DNA of 64,000 bases. Origin: Schlesneria paludicola DSM 18645. Its GTDB lineage: Bacteria > Planctomycetota > Planctomycetia > Planctomycetales > Planctomycetaceae. A model generated the notes under the pieces. It did no database searches. It saw only the letters and a list, made by a program, of their open reading frames with translations, and was not told the origin of the DNA. Where the stretch lies: NCBI RefSeq assembly GCF_000255655.1, contig NZ_JH636435.1, positions 186,001-250,000 on the forward strand, written 5' to 3'. Shown here piece after piece: positions 1 through 9,964 of the stretch. Both the position numbers and the translations under genes were made by a program. Within the stretch, counting starts at the first letter, position 1; the number at the start of each line of letters is the position of its first letter.

Positions 1-41
1 GGATCTACGTCGTCAATCCTTTTGTCCGATGGACAGCAATC

Positions 42-1094
42 ATGAAGTCGCTCTCGCAAATTCCATTCTCAATTCTCGATCTTGCCCCGATTCGACAAGG
101 TGGCACGGCTGCGGAATCGTTTCGAAATACACTAGATCTGGCGCAGCATGCCGAGCGTTTGGGATATCACAGATACTGGCTGGCCGAGCATCATAGTCTG
201 CCCGGGATTGCGAGCGCGGCCACGGCGGTTGTGATCGGGTATGTCGCGGCTGGAACAACTCGGATTCGGGTGGGGTCCGGCGGAATCATGCTGCCAAATC
301 ATGCCCCGCTGGTGATCGCCGAGCAGTTCGGTACCTTGGCGTCGATGTTTCCCGGCCGAATCGACTTGGGTCTGGGGAGAGCTCCCGGCGGCGATCAGCG
401 AACCGCGCGCGCGTTACGAGGGTTTAATGGCCGAAATGGCGACACGTTTCCGCAGGACCTGAGCGAACTGATGAGCTACTTTCAGCCGGGTGGCCCCGGC
501 ACAGGAGTTCATGCGGTTCCCGGTGAGGGACTCGAAGTTCCTGTCTGGCTGCTAGGATCGAGCGATTTCGGCGCCAGACTCGCCGCCGAACGTGGCCTGC
601 CATTCGCTTTCGCATCCCACTTCGCTCCCGAGTTTCTGCATCCGGCACTGGCGCTTTATCGAGAGCGATTTCAGCCATCATCGACGTTAGACAGGCCTTA
701 TGCCGCCGTCGCCGTGAATGTCGTCGCGGCGGATTCCGATGCGGAAGCGCTACGGTTGTTTACGACGCTGCAACAGGCGTTCCTGAATCTGGTCCGCGGC
801 ACTCCGGGCCTGCTTCCACCGGCAGTTGATTCGATGAGCGGTCGCTGGAACGCTCTTGAACGCGAGCAGGTCGAGCGGATGACGCGCTATTCTGCGGTTG
901 GATCATTGGCCAAGGTGCAGAGGCGCCTTGCCGACATCGTTGAGGCCACAGATGCCGATGAACTGATTCTCGTGGGACCGATCGAAGACCACGCCGCCAG
1001 GCTGCACTCGTTCGAACTGGTCGCTGAATTGCTGAAAGTGTCCGCGTCTTCCACCCGTCCGAACAATGCCGCGACAGCAGCACCATCCGTGTGA
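42..1094 (+). CDS. LLM-class flavin-dependent oxidoreductase (luciferase-like monooxygenase)
   Basis: This 350-residue protein matches the bacterial luciferase-like monooxygenase family, MsnO8/YhbW type. These proteins use reduced FMN and oxygen to oxidise a substrate in the cytoplasm; the substrate here is unknown. The N-terminus begins with the ILDLAPI strand. It is followed by the RYWLAEHHS motif near residue 45, the [13 protein letters not shown] motif near residue 80, and [14 protein letters not shown] near residue 105, all typical of this subgroup. The length is normal. The ATG at 42 has only a weak GGA ribosome site. It stands alone, with no flavin reductase beside it. The family assignment is firm and the substrate is not. 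Confidence 0.9.
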   Translation: MKSLSQIPFSILDLAPIRQGGTAAESFRNTLDLAQHAERLGYHRYWLAEHHSLPGIASAATAVVIGYVAAGTTRIRVGSGGIMLPNHAPLVIAEQFGTLASMFPGRIDLGLGRAPGGDQRTARALRGFNGRNGDTFPQDLSELMSYFQPGGPGTGVHAVPGEGLEVPVWLLGSSDFGARLAAERGLPFAFASHFAPEFLHPALALYRERFQPSSTLDRPYAAVAVNVVAADSDAEALRLFTTLQQAFLNLVRGTPGLLPPAVDSMSGRWNALEREQVERMTRYSAVGSLAKVQRRLADIVEATDADELILVGPIEDHAARLHSFELVAELLKVSASSTRPNNAATAAPSV

Positions 1095-1190
1095 CGGTAC
1101 TCATTCACGCCTTGCGGAGATTGCCCCGCAGGATCGATGGTCTGCTTGCGGCGCGTTCAACAACAACGTCAATTCAAGTTCGCCGCTCAA

Positions 1191-1544
1191 CTAGTATTTG
1201 ATGCACTGGAACGACGAAATCACATCGCTGACCGTCCCAATCCTGGGATAGTACCCGACGTTCAAATCCCAATAGTCCCCGGTATAGTTGGCATCTCGGT
1301 AGAAACGCCAAGTTCCCCGGGCGATCACGATCGATGAAATGGAGTCGTTGAACTCTTTGGGAAGTCGCTTGAAATTGAGATTTGTCCTCAGCGAGGGACC
1401 ACCATAGTCGTAATCTTGATAGACGACGAGTTCAGGCAATGCGTCTGGGTTCGATGGACGTTCGAACTGACCGTGCTGACTCGCGGTGGCGGTACCACTC
1501 GGTGCCTCGTGCCACTTCTGTTCCGTGCATGGCTGACCTGACAT
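1191..1544 (-). CDS. Beta/gamma-crystallin domain protein
   Basis: A 117-residue protein whose C-terminal 80 residues form one beta/gamma-crystallin domain with two Greek-key halves. Each half has an aromatic-rich strand (VYQDYDYGG and FYRDANYTGDYW). Each ends in a calcium-site type motif: NDSISS near residue 66, which fits the canonical N/D-N/D-x-x-S/T-S pattern, and SDVISS near residue 106, which fits it less well. The ~40 residues before the domain are low in structure and show no signal peptide. I chose the ATG at 1544; a TTG at 1562 would add six residues. Microbial homologues usually bind calcium, and whether they are exported varies. No neighbour explains its role. Confidence 0.75.
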   Translation of the reverse strand: MSGQPCTEQKWHEAPSGTATASQHGQFERPSNPDALPELVVYQDYDYGGPSLRTNLNFKRLPKEFNDSISSIVIARGTWRFYRDANYTGDYWDLNVGYYPRIGTVSDVISSFQCIKY

Positions 1545-1871
1545 TGCTGCTCTTTTTATCAATACGTGATGAGAAACAAGGCGTTGTCGTTGTCAATCCG
1601 GCCAACGAGATCTGTCCGATTTTCACAGACTTGAAGTTGCTTAGATTCTGCCACATCGAGTGCTGACCGTATCAACAACAAAGCGTCCTATCCAATTGCT
1701 GAATACAATACCATAGTGACGAATCGAAGATCGGCGAAGTCCGACGACGTACGCCGACCTTGCGCAGAAAAAAACTCGCGGTTGTCGAAATCCGAAAATC
1801 TCGTTCGACTATCAGGTGTGTGGGAAGATGCTCACTCGATATCAATATTCCGATTCCATGGGAGACGAAAC

Positions 1872-2315
1872 ATGCCCGCGTCGCAAACCACGAACCTGCA
1901 ACCAATTCCGTATCTTTCATTCAATGGCACCTGTGCGGAGGCGATGCGGTTCTATGAAAAGTTGCTCGGCGGGAAGATCAAGGTCATGATGTCAGGAGCC
2001 GAGACGCCCATGGCCGACCAGATTCCCAAAGAATTTGCGAATCGGATTATGAACGCCCAGTTGGAACTTCCCGGTGGCAGCCTTTTATACGCAGGAGACT
2101 GTCCGGCACACCTCCCTTATGATGGCATCAAGGGCGTGAGCATCACTCTGAACTTCAACCATGTCGACGAAGCCGAGGCGATCTTCAACAAGCTGGCGGA
2201 CGGTGGACAAGTGACGATGCCCTTCAGCCCAACTTTTTGGGCCAAGAAATTTGGCATGCTGATCGACAAGTTCGGAGTGCCTTGGATCATCAACGGCGAA
2301 CTTCTACCGATTTAA
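1872..2315 (+). CDS. VOC family protein, PhnB/glyoxalase-like
   Basis: A 147-residue single-domain protein of the vicinal oxygen chelate superfamily. It is closest to the PhnB/3-demethylubiquinone-9 methyltransferase-like group: it opens with IPYLSFNGTCAEAMRFYEKL and ends with a KFGVPWIING strand. Members are small cytoplasmic proteins, many of unknown substrate. The frame is open upstream to 1716, but the ATG at 1872 has a GGAG ribosome site at 1861 and begins right before the conserved domain, so I use it. It is transcribed alone. Family confidence is high; no specific reaction can be named. Confidence 0.88.
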   Translation: MPASQTTNLQPIPYLSFNGTCAEAMRFYEKLLGGKIKVMMSGAETPMADQIPKEFANRIMNAQLELPGGSLLYAGDCPAHLPYDGIKGVSITLNFNHVDEAEAIFNKLADGGQVTMPFSPTFWAKKFGMLIDKFGVPWIINGELLPI

Positions 2316-2716
2316 TGATCCTGTCCTCGTTCAAAGTGCCCGTTGAATCAAGGGAGACGGGCGACGGCATCGGCTCAACAATGCCATGCCGGCGCGAAAA
2401 ATAATGTGTCTGCCGCACTCCTGTTTTGACGGGCTCTGAAGAGAGGGAATTTCTGCCATTCAATTCCTAGGGCTGTGAACACAGCCGTTCGACAAACTCT
2501 TGCGGGGAATCTTCGGATCGCAGTGAACATTGGTGGGACGATGATCACGATCACGCGGTTGAACTCAAAGACTTCCCGATGAGTGTCTTTTCGCTCTCCG
2601 CACGGGACTGCTCAGATTTCGAACTCGTCGACGACAGCGTTCTTGTCTCGATTTTGATATTTTAAATCTCTGAATGATATCACGATCGATTCAAGAGCTA
2701 GACGAGGGGTTGCTGC
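2316..2716. other. Intergenic, no supported gene
   Basis: About 400 bp between the VOC gene and the M20 peptidase. A stop-bounded frame to the TAA at 2663 reads as WWDDDHDHAVELKDF in its middle and looks somewhat protein-like, but it has no upstream start codon or ribosome site. It may be a decayed gene end. Confidence 0.4.
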
Positions 2717-3919
2717 ATGGCGGGCGACGCAATGAGTTGGGTCTCGAAGTTTGACAGTGCCGCGGCAATCAAGCTGGTCATGGAACTGATGGCGATTCCA
2801 GGGCGAAGCAAGCAGGAAGGGAACATCGTCGAGTTGATTGTCTCCAAGCTTCTCGCCGCGGGCGTGTCACCGTCGAATATCACGACAGACAATGCCAATC
2901 GGCGAATTCCTGGCGGAGGCGAGGTTGGCAACTTGATTGTCAAACTCCCCGGGACGCAGCGTGGACCACGGCGATTGCTGATGGCACATCTCGATACCGT
3001 TCCGATCTGCGTTGGATGCCAGCCAGTACTGGATAGAGACATCATTCGATCGGCGAATGCATCGACCGGCCTGGGGGGCGACGATCGTGCGGGTGTCGCT
3101 GTGGTCCTCACGGCGATATTAGAACTATTGCGTCTGAATCTTCCCCATCCGCCGCTCACGTTATTCTTCGCCGTTCAGGAAGAAATCGGCCTTTATGGGG
3201 CGCGGTTCGTCCAAGCCAGTAAGCTCGGATCGCCGAAGTTCTGTTTCAACTGGGATGGCGGCGATCCTCGTTTTGTCAGTGTCGGAGCCACCGGTGACTA
3301 CGCGATCGAAATTGAGATCGAGGGTCTGGCAAGTCATGCCGGTGTCCATCCCGAGCGTGGGATCAATGCGATCACCATCGCGTCACTGGCGATTGCCGAC
3401 CTGACCGAAAATGGCTGGCACGGTCTGATCGAAAAGGGGAAACACCGAGGAACGAGCAACGTGGGTATCGTTCATGCGGGCGAAGCGACCAATGTGGTCA
3501 CTCCAAGTCTGACACTCAGGGCTGAAGCGCGCAGTCATGACCCCGTCTTCCGAAAGAAAATTGTCGATGCGTATCAAAAAGCATTCGCCAAAGCTGCGAA
3601 ATCCGTGAAGTCGGCCGATGGAAAGACAGGAAAAGTCACGTTCAGATCCGACTTGAAATACGAATCATTCCGGTTGGATCCGCAAGAACCAGTTGTTTCG
3701 CTGGCCGAATCCGCGGTCGCACACATCGGCTTGACTCCCGAACTGTGCGTCGGAAATGGTGGGCTGGACGCAAACTGGATGACGGCACACGGCTTCCCCA
3801 CCGTGACACTCGGCTGTGGTCAGCGAGACATCCACACGGTGAACGAATGGCTGCACGTCCCAAGTTTCTTGCAGGGTTGCCAGATCGCCATGCTTCTGGC
3901 CAGCGGCGATCTGGGATAA
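2717..3919 (+). CDS. M20 family metallopeptidase (PepT/carboxypeptidase-like)
   Basis: A 400-residue zinc peptidase of the M20/M25/M40 family, probably a cytoplasmic aminotripeptidase or related amidohydrolase. The metal and catalytic motifs are visible: MAHLDTVP near residue 90, GGDDRAGV near residue 120, the catalytic EE in FAVQEEIG near residue 155, and NWDGGDP near residue 180. The GLASHAGVHPERG lid/dimerisation motif follows near residue 210. The C-terminus keeps the late metal-ligand region (LGCGQRDIHTVNEW). The ATG at 2717 has GAGGGG seven bases upstream. A GrpB gene follows on the same strand after 86 bp. Which peptide it cleaves cannot be told from sequence. Confidence 0.9.
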   Translation: MAGDAMSWVSKFDSAAAIKLVMELMAIPGRSKQEGNIVELIVSKLLAAGVSPSNITTDNANRRIPGGGEVGNLIVKLPGTQRGPRRLLMAHLDTVPICVGCQPVLDRDIIRSANASTGLGGDDRAGVAVVLTAILELLRLNLPHPPLTLFFAVQEEIGLYGARFVQASKLGSPKFCFNWDGGDPRFVSVGATGDYAIEIEIEGLASHAGVHPERGINAITIASLAIADLTENGWHGLIEKGKHRGTSNVGIVHAGEATNVVTPSLTLRAEARSHDPVFRKKIVDAYQKAFAKAAKSVKSADGKTGKVTFRSDLKYESFRLDPQEPVVSLAESAVAHIGLTPELCVGNGGLDANWMTAHGFPTVTLGCGQRDIHTVNEWLHVPSFLQGCQIAMLLASGDLG

Positions 3920-4005
3920 TCTTGTCGGCCCGCCCTTTCAGAACAGGCCAAGCCAACGGTTGGCCAACCCGCATTAGATCGCTCGTCGACATCTGGATTC
4001 GAGAT

Positions 4006-4548
4006 ATGCCTCCTCCTATCAAAGTTGAGTTAGTGGCGTACGACCCACGATGGAGGATCGTGGCCGATGACGAAAAGACTCGGCTGACCGAAACTCTCGG
4101 TCCGATCCTGATCACTGTCCATCACATTGGCTCGACGGCGATTCCGGGACTCTCTGCCAAGCCAATTCTCGATCTGATCCCAGTGGTCCGTAGCGTGTCC
4201 GAACTCGACCAGCATCAGGATGCCTTGGAAAAGCTGGGATACGAGTGGTGGGGTGAACTTGGGCTGCCATCGCGTCGCTACTGCACGAAGAATCATCCCG
4301 ACACCGGGCGCAGAATCGTCCAACTTCATTGCTACGCTGTCGGCTCTCCCGAGATTGACCGTCATCTGGCGTTCCGTGACTTCCTTCGCCAACAACCGGA
4401 TGTGGCCCAGGCCTATAACGCAGAGAAAATCCGTTGCCAACAGCTTCATCCGAACGATTCGCACGCCTACGGAGACTGCAAAAACGCATGGATCAAACAA
4501 ATCGAGTCAATCGCGATGGGGCGCATGAAACCTGACGCATCTTTGTAG
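4006..4548 (+). CDS. GrpB family protein (UPF0157, nucleotidyltransferase-like fold)
   Basis: A 180-residue protein with the GrpB/UPF0157 signature: an N-terminal VELVAYDPRW strand, then HHIGSTAIPGLSAKPILDL near residue 40 and the RRIVQLHCY segment in the middle. The family has a nucleotidyltransferase-like fold; some members are fused to dephospho-CoA kinase, but the reaction is unknown. The frame is open upstream to 3745 and overlaps the peptidase gene. The ATG at 4006 starts just before the conserved region and is preferred. It probably shares a transcript with the M20 peptidase gene. Confidence 0.88.
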   Translation: MPPPIKVELVAYDPRWRIVADDEKTRLTETLGPILITVHHIGSTAIPGLSAKPILDLIPVVRSVSELDQHQDALEKLGYEWWGELGLPSRRYCTKNHPDTGRRIVQLHCYAVGSPEIDRHLAFRDFLRQQPDVAQAYNAEKIRCQQLHPNDSHAYGDCKNAWIKQIESIAMGRMKPDASL

Positions 4549-4690
4549 TTGTCTCGGAAGCTGGTATCCACGCGAGTGGTGACGCCGACATGGAACACAC
4601 GTCGTAGAGTTGAGAGCATCACGAAAGCATTCTTCAGGCATGTCCTGTAGTGCTCTCCCTTTTCTCTCGCAATTTCGGCGGAGATCCAGA

Positions 4691-5590
4691 ATGGAATCGA
4701 GCAAGGTATCCCGCAGCCTTCCTCAGTTGTGGCGCCGGACCTTGGTGCGCGCAGTCCTTCTCTATGGATTCATTCCCTATCTTGCGGTCACGGTCCTTTT
4801 CGCGACCTTTCAACGTCGATTGATGTATCGGCCGACAGTCGCTTCGAGTCTCAAAGTTCTCGACGTCGGGCTGGATACAGGGTTTGGTCGCGATGTCCGA
4901 CTTTACACAGCGGACGGCTGCACACTGAATGGATGGCTGATTCAAAAGACACCCGTAGCCTCCGAATCGACCCACGCGCCGCTGCTGATTTATTTTCCCG
5001 GCAATTCCGCAAATCGATTCGAACGTCTCGGGGACCTTCGGGAAGTTGCTGCAACGGGATTCGATATCCTCATTTTCGACTACCGAGGATATGGCGACAG
5101 TACAGGCCGCCCGAATGCATCGACACTGAGCGCGGATGCACGACTCGTTTGGGACTTTGCCTGTTCAAGACTGAACTATGATCCACGCCGAATTGTGATT
5201 TTTGGAGAGTCTTTAGGCGGTGGAGTCGCTTTGTCGTTGTGGTCCAACGAGTCGCCAGTCGCCCCTGCGCCGGCTGCGATCATTCTCAATTCGACATTCA
5301 CAAGTATGGCTGATGTTGTCGCGTGGCACTATCCGCTTTTCCCGTTTCAATACCTTCTCCTCGATCGCTGGCCGTCGGCAGAGAGAATCTCTCGCGTCAC
5401 CTCGCCAATCGTTGTGTTTCACGGTACGGCGGACAAGATGATCCCCGTAGCTCAAGGGCGTGAGCTTGCCCGCCGATCACCAAACTCCCGATTCATTGAA
5501 GTCTCTGGCGCATCACACAACGACATCCCTATGGCCGAACTGCGACGCGAATTCCACCGGCTCTGCGCTGCACTTACTGAGGAGCAGTAG
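4691..5590 (+). CDS. Membrane-anchored alpha/beta hydrolase (BEM46-like)
   Basis: A 299-residue serine hydrolase with one N-terminal transmembrane segment (about residues 18-40, VLLYGFIPYLAVTVLFATF) and an alpha/beta hydrolase fold behind it. The oxyanion-loop motif DYRGYGDSTGRP and the nucleophile elbow GESLGGG (serine in GES) are present. The acid VFHGTADKMIP and the histidine GASHND are in the expected order, so the catalytic triad looks intact. The topology resembles the BEM46/ABHD13 group. The ATG at 4691 is preferred over a TTG at 4610 because the membrane anchor starts soon after it. The substrate is unknown and there is no operon partner. Confidence 0.88.
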   Translation: MESSKVSRSLPQLWRRTLVRAVLLYGFIPYLAVTVLFATFQRRLMYRPTVASSLKVLDVGLDTGFGRDVRLYTADGCTLNGWLIQKTPVASESTHAPLLIYFPGNSANRFERLGDLREVAATGFDILIFDYRGYGDSTGRPNASTLSADARLVWDFACSRLNYDPRRIVIFGESLGGGVALSLWSNESPVAPAPAAIILNSTFTSMADVVAWHYPLFPFQYLLLDRWPSAERISRVTSPIVVFHGTADKMIPVAQGRELARRSPNSRFIEVSGASHNDIPMAELRREFHRLCAALTEEQ

Positions 5591-5848
5591 CCACATCGTT
5601 AGATGACGAACGCCGCGCCACGCGACACGTCTTGTCAAGGAATGACCAGACGTTCTGCCGTGACGAAGTTTCGCTGGACGTGTAACTTGCGAGATAGACT
5701 ATGGCGAGTCCTTCAGTCCATTGCATTTCATTCGGCGGAGACGATGCCGCATTCTCTGTGAAGACATGGATGCGTGATGATTCTGGTCCCAGATTTGCTC
5801 AGTCGAATGACGGATTAGAAATTCCTCCACAAACAAAAAGGGGCCTAG

Positions 5849-6733
5849 GTGCCAATTCCTGAATCGAGCTTTTGGTTTGATGTCTTTCCGCGGGATCCGC
5901 TTTCGCACAAATATGTTCGTCATGTCCTTAAATCTCTTCTGCCCTTCGTCGGAGTCGGAATTGCCGTCTATGTGTTAGATCGTTTCACTCCCGTGACAAT
6001 GGACATTGGAATTGCGCCGTATGAAATGGCTGGCGCCGTGCTGGGCGTGTTTCTTGTCCTGCGAACAAACTCAGGGTACGACCGCTGGTGGGAAGCCAGA
6101 AAACTCTGGGGCGGTATCACGAATCAGTGTCGCAGTATGGCCACGGCGGCTGCGGCGTACGGAACTGATCCCGTGTGGAAAGCAGAAATCATCTGCTGGA
6201 TCACGCTCTTCGCTCATGCGACGCGCCGTCATTTGCGAGGCGAGCATGAACTTCCGGAAGCGATGCGATTGCTTCGAGGCCCGCTCGCTGCGGAAGTGCC
6301 TCGGTCACCGCATCCGCCACAGATGATCGCAATGCATCTCGCTCGCCTACTGCGTGAAGGTTCAGAATCAGGGCAATTGCCCGATGCCATTCTGATGCAA
6401 ATGGAGCGGGATCGCGTTTCGCTTCTGGATTACATGGGTGGCTGCGAGCGCATCGTCAAGACGCCGATTCCACGGGCCTACAACACGATCATCAGGCAAT
6501 TTCTGGTGCTCTTCCTTGTGACGCTTCCGTTCGGGATTATCCAGAAGGTGACCTGGATGACGCCCTTCGTCACGGCGTTTGTCGGATTTCCCCTACTCGC
6601 GCTCGACGAAATTGGGACCGAACTGCAGAACCCGTTCGCGCTCTCACAGGTCAACCATTTGCCACTCGGACAAATCTGTCAGACGATTGAGGACAATCTC
6701 AGGGAACTTCTTCCGCCCGCCAAGCAGGATTGA
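5849..6733 (+). CDS. Bestrophin family inner-membrane channel protein
   Basis: A 294-residue protein of the bestrophin/UPF0187 family, predicted anion or cation channels in the inner membrane. Characteristic segments are FWFDVFPRDPL at the N-terminus, the first helix LLPFVGVGIAVYVLD, the LRTNSGYDRWWEARKLWG motif near residue 75, and the C-terminal LALDEIGTELQNPF segment before the last conserved region. The length is normal. The start is a GTG at 5849 behind an AAGGGG ribosome site. The porin gene follows convergently after about 50 bp. Ion selectivity cannot be predicted. Confidence 0.92.
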   Translation: MPIPESSFWFDVFPRDPLSHKYVRHVLKSLLPFVGVGIAVYVLDRFTPVTMDIGIAPYEMAGAVLGVFLVLRTNSGYDRWWEARKLWGGITNQCRSMATAAAAYGTDPVWKAEIICWITLFAHATRRHLRGEHELPEAMRLLRGPLAAEVPRSPHPPQMIAMHLARLLREGSESGQLPDAILMQMERDRVSLLDYMGGCERIVKTPIPRAYNTIIRQFLVLFLVTLPFGIIQKVTWMTPFVTAFVGFPLLALDEIGTELQNPFALSQVNHLPLGQICQTIEDNLRELLPPAKQD

Positions 6734-6781
6734 ACTTCTCAGTGAAAGGGAATTTGGAATCACTGCTACAGTTGGCGTCGG

Positions 6782-8635
6782 TCAGAAACTGATGTCCATT
6801 CGTGTGCCGACCGTGACGATCAGACCTTCACCCGTGAATTTTGCGCCTTGCAAGGCCCCCGTCGCTGCAGAACCAACAGGTCCGGGGATGGTTGGATTTG
6901 CCGAGTTATCGATGTAGCTAAAGACCGTATTGAACTGGAAGCGAATGTTCGGGTTCAAGAACCAGTTCAATCCCAACGTCCCGTTCTGATTCCGTCCGCC
7001 AGCAATCAGTCCCGAATTCATGTCCATCCAGTCATAACGGGCCCCCACTTGCCAGGCCCCGTACTTGCACTCCGAAAAGTTAACATTGTTCTTCGGGATG
7101 ACCTGTCCAAACAATCCCGTCTGACGATTGTAGACCTTGTTTTCACCCGTCAAAAAGTACAGACCTTCGACATAACCGCCTTGCATGAAGACGTTGTCGA
7201 GTGGAATCCCGCCCGCAAGCTGCGTCGAGCGGGCTCCGTTGAACCAACCTGCGGTGTACTCGGCCTGGAACGTCCAAGGCCCCCAGACGACCGCGAGTTC
7301 GGGATCGATCAACGACTGGCCAGTGGCGAAGAAGTTACCCGTATCGGTGAAGTTTGGCGTCACGGTCGCGGATGCGATTCGCAGGTCTCCACGCGAGCGG
7401 AGACGAACGTTTTGGCCGTTCTGATTGAGTGCCAGGTCGGTGTCGAATGTACGATATTGAGCGCCAAAGCCGGTATGCACCAGATATCGGCCCTCCGAAC
7501 ACTCGTCGTAATAGGGTGTCCAGATGACGCGACCACCATAGGTAAACGCGTTTCCGATGCTGTAAGAATAGCCGGAGTCATACGCGTTGTTCTTGTAGAC
7601 CCCCATTTGCAGGCCGGCGTTTTTGTCAGGAGTATTGTTAAAGAACGACACCCCTGGCGTGTAGCCGTTGTTGTTTGGTCCGCTGAACGCATCCATGATG
7701 GGCGCGCGTTCCATGAAGTCGAGGTATCGTGCGCTCGTGATATGCTCGATGCTGAACCAGTCCTGTTGATTGCCGACACGGACATTTCCGAGAATGGGGA
7801 TCTCTTTGAACGTCATCCAGACTGTCGTCGGCTGAATCACATTCAACGAGTTTCCCCCCTGGACTCCACCGTTCAACGTTCCGATGCTTCGCAGGCCGTT
7901 GTCTGCCAGGTTTGCGTTGGCTTGAGATGTGTTCTGAACGAAGCCGGCGAAATCAAATTCAGACACCCAGTCGATCGTCCCATACATCGTTCCGTCCGCT
8001 CGCATTCGCAAGCGTCGAAAGTTTGTCGAGTCTTGTGTCAGCGGCGTTCCGGCTCCGTTGGGCACGACGATATTGCTCGCCTGCGACTCCGGGGCGATGA
8101 AATCCAGCTGAGCGGTTCCGCCGAAATGGGTTTTGAAGTTGCCGTCATTAGAGGTGAACAGCAGGCCGGTATTCCCAAAGTTGCCGTTCGCTGCCGTCCC
8201 TTTGGGGGCGGGCTTGTTCAGCACGCCAGCGAGTTTGCTTTCGAGTGTTGAAATCTTCTGGTTCTGCATCTCTTCCATCGCCCGAGACTGTTCGGTCATC
8301 CGGCGAATATAGCCGTCGACCAGACTACCCATCTCGGATTGATCATCGGACGCCTGTTGATCGTCATCTTCCAGTTCGTCGGGAGATGGCGGCGTTTCGG
8401 TCAGGAGTGGTATGAATCCGTCTGAGGAACGCTTACTGAGCGCCGACCGCAATTCACGATTGTCTTGTTCGAGCTTGTCGAGCCGTTGCTGCAGCGCTTG
8501 AATCGGATCATCTGCCAGGCAAGAGGACGCAGGCAGCAAACACATCACACCGGCGAGAAGTGCAGAGAGCGACGAAGCGACACCGAAACGATGAATTGAA
8601 GACGTGAGCTGAGAGATCGCCGGCATATTGTGCAT
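6782..8635 (-). CDS. Outer-membrane porin, OprO/OprP-like
   Basis: A 617-residue outer-membrane porin of the phosphate-selective porin O/P type common in planctomycetes. It has a signal peptide (LLAGVMCLLPASSCLA, cleaved before residue ~43). A predicted coiled coil of the IQALQQRLDKLEQDNREL kind follows, with an acidic linker, and then a ~450-residue beta-barrel rich in alternating aromatic strands ending in RMDISF. The C-terminal phenylalanine fits outer-membrane targeting. I chose the ATG at 8635 with GGAAG upstream; an ATG at 8668 in the same frame adds 11 residues. No transporter or regulator lies beside it, so the substrate is open. Confidence 0.85.
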   Translation of the reverse strand: MHNMPAISQLTSSIHRFGVASSLSALLAGVMCLLPASSCLADDPIQALQQRLDKLEQDNRELRSALSKRSSDGFIPLLTETPPSPDELEDDDQQASDDQSEMGSLVDGYIRRMTEQSRAMEEMQNQKISTLESKLAGVLNKPAPKGTAANGNFGNTGLLFTSNDGNFKTHFGGTAQLDFIAPESQASNIVVPNGAGTPLTQDSTNFRRLRMRADGTMYGTIDWVSEFDFAGFVQNTSQANANLADNGLRSIGTLNGGVQGGNSLNVIQPTTVWMTFKEIPILGNVRVGNQQDWFSIEHITSARYLDFMERAPIMDAFSGPNNNGYTPGVSFFNNTPDKNAGLQMGVYKNNAYDSGYSYSIGNAFTYGGRVIWTPYYDECSEGRYLVHTGFGAQYRTFDTDLALNQNGQNVRLRSRGDLRIASATVTPNFTDTGNFFATGQSLIDPELAVVWGPWTFQAEYTAGWFNGARSTQLAGGIPLDNVFMQGGYVEGLYFLTGENKVYNRQTGLFGQVIPKNNVNFSECKYGAWQVGARYDWMDMNSGLIAGGRNQNGTLGLNWFLNPNIRFQFNTVFSYIDNSANPTIPGPVGSAATGALQGAKFTGEGLIVTVGTRMDISF

Positions 8636-9343
8636 CCATTCACTTCCGATTCGGTAACCGGCAGTCATTGCCGATCTCGTGAAGACTTGGGTTTACCGGC
8701 CTCGTACGTCGTCTACGAGCGGGCCAACACCTAACGCTGCATAGGTTCATTCGGCTCAGGTGTCATCAGCGCACGAACCGGGATGACCACAACGTCTCAG
8801 GCTTGTAAGACTATCGTAGGCTCAAGGTGTTCTGTCCGTATCTTCGTTACAAGTTCACGTCGAAACCTTACGAAAACGGAACTGGTACACAGTGCGGCAA
8901 AGGCCGAATCGTCAGGTTCCATTGGATTTGTTCTCGTGACTTTGACTGTTCCGAAATCCCCTCAGCCTTGCCTGATAAGAGTTGACCCAGGATGCTCCCG
9001 TTTTCGTAAGGGAGGGTTCTTTCGAAGAAGTTTGTTCCAGTGGGGTGTGTCATAGTCCAAAAAAAATCCATCGCAGCAGGTTAATCGAGACACTCGATCG
9101 ACAATTCCTCAGTGGTTTTCGGAACGACGATGCCTGTCCGATTGACGAGCAACGTTGTTCTGCAATTCCGTGTCCATCGGCCTCGATGACGAGTGGAAAT
9201 CCGACACTCGTCCACGATTCAAAGATCGTTGGTCGCTCTGCCGGTCGATTCTGGATGTTCCCCTCGTTGACGAGTTCCCGTTGCAATTCGCTGGCCACAA
9301 TGTTACTTTGCAGCGTAGAGTCATTCGGTGGATTCCAGCAAGG
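8636..9343. other. Intergenic between divergent genes, no supported gene
   Basis: About 700 bp upstream of both the porin and the six-helix membrane protein. The short frames here lack ribosome sites and family features. A small 6-bp inverted repeat (CTCGTA/TACGAG, 8701-8718) lies just upstream of the porin start and might be regulatory, but this is weak. Confidence 0.4.
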
Positions 9344-9964
9344 ATGAGGACCGTGGAGCTTCGCGACGCCTTATCTCAAATCTCTGATATTCGTCTGCAA
9401 ATGGCACGGACAGAGTTGTTTCGTGGCTATCGCCCGATCACGGTCGGTTTTTCGGGCATGCTCGGATTGCTCGCGGCGTCCGTTCAGCCTTACTGCATCG
9501 CTCGTCCCGAACTGGAACTTGGGCGGTTTCTGCTGCTTTGGTGCACCGTCGCGTCGGTCAGCCTGATCGTCATTGGGATGGAACTCATCTGGTCGATTCG
9601 CCGAACTGGTGCGGGCTTCGTTCGCCAGACAACGTTACTTGCGGTTGAGCAATTCCTGCCGTGTGTCGCGGTCGGCGGTTTGCTGACGCTCTGCGTCGTC
9701 CGTAGTTCGCCCGATGTCGCGTGGATGCTGCCGGGACTGTGGTCGTTGCTTTTCGGACTGGGCGTCTTCGCGTCGGCACGCTCGCTGCCTCGCCCCGTGA
9801 TCTGGGCAGGCCTGTATTACGTCATGTGTGGCTGTGGTTGTCTGCTTTGGGGACGCGGTGAAAATGCCTTGGCTGCATGGCAGATGGCAGTCAGTTTTGG
9901 CGGCGGTCAGCTCCTGAGTGCGGCAATTCTCTATTGGAGCTTGGAGCGAGCCAATGGCCGGTAA
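9344..9964 (+). CDS. Hypothetical six-helix membrane protein coupled to a regulator
   Basis: A 206-residue protein with about six hydrophobic segments from residue ~33 to ~200, for example FSGMLGLLAASVQPYC and SLLFGLGVFASARSL. A short charged N-terminus (ISDIRLQMARTELFRGYRP) precedes them. I do not recognise a named family. The ATG at 9344 has AAGG upstream; the open frame to 9155 is probably not translated. Its last 11 bases overlap the start of the next gene, a winged-helix regulator, so the two are likely co-translated and functionally linked. Confidence 0.8.
   Translation: MRTVELRDALSQISDIRLQMARTELFRGYRPITVGFSGMLGLLAASVQPYCIARPELELGRFLLLWCTVASVSLIVIGMELIWSIRRTGAGFVRQTTLLAVEQFLPCVAVGGLLTLCVVRSSPDVAWMLPGLWSLLFGLGVFASARSLPRPVIWAGLYYVMCGCGCLLWGRGENALAAWQMAVSFGGGQLLSAAILYWSLERANGR

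Noticed and set aside
2470-2665. Stop-bounded frame reading WWDDDHDHAVELKDF before the M20 peptidase
   Set aside because: It looks protein-like but has no start codon or ribosome site and matches nothing I recognise.
6848-8251. 467-codon open frame on the plus strand opposite the porin gene
   Set aside because: It is antisense to a clear porin, has Arg/Val/His-rich shadow composition and no domain or ribosome site.
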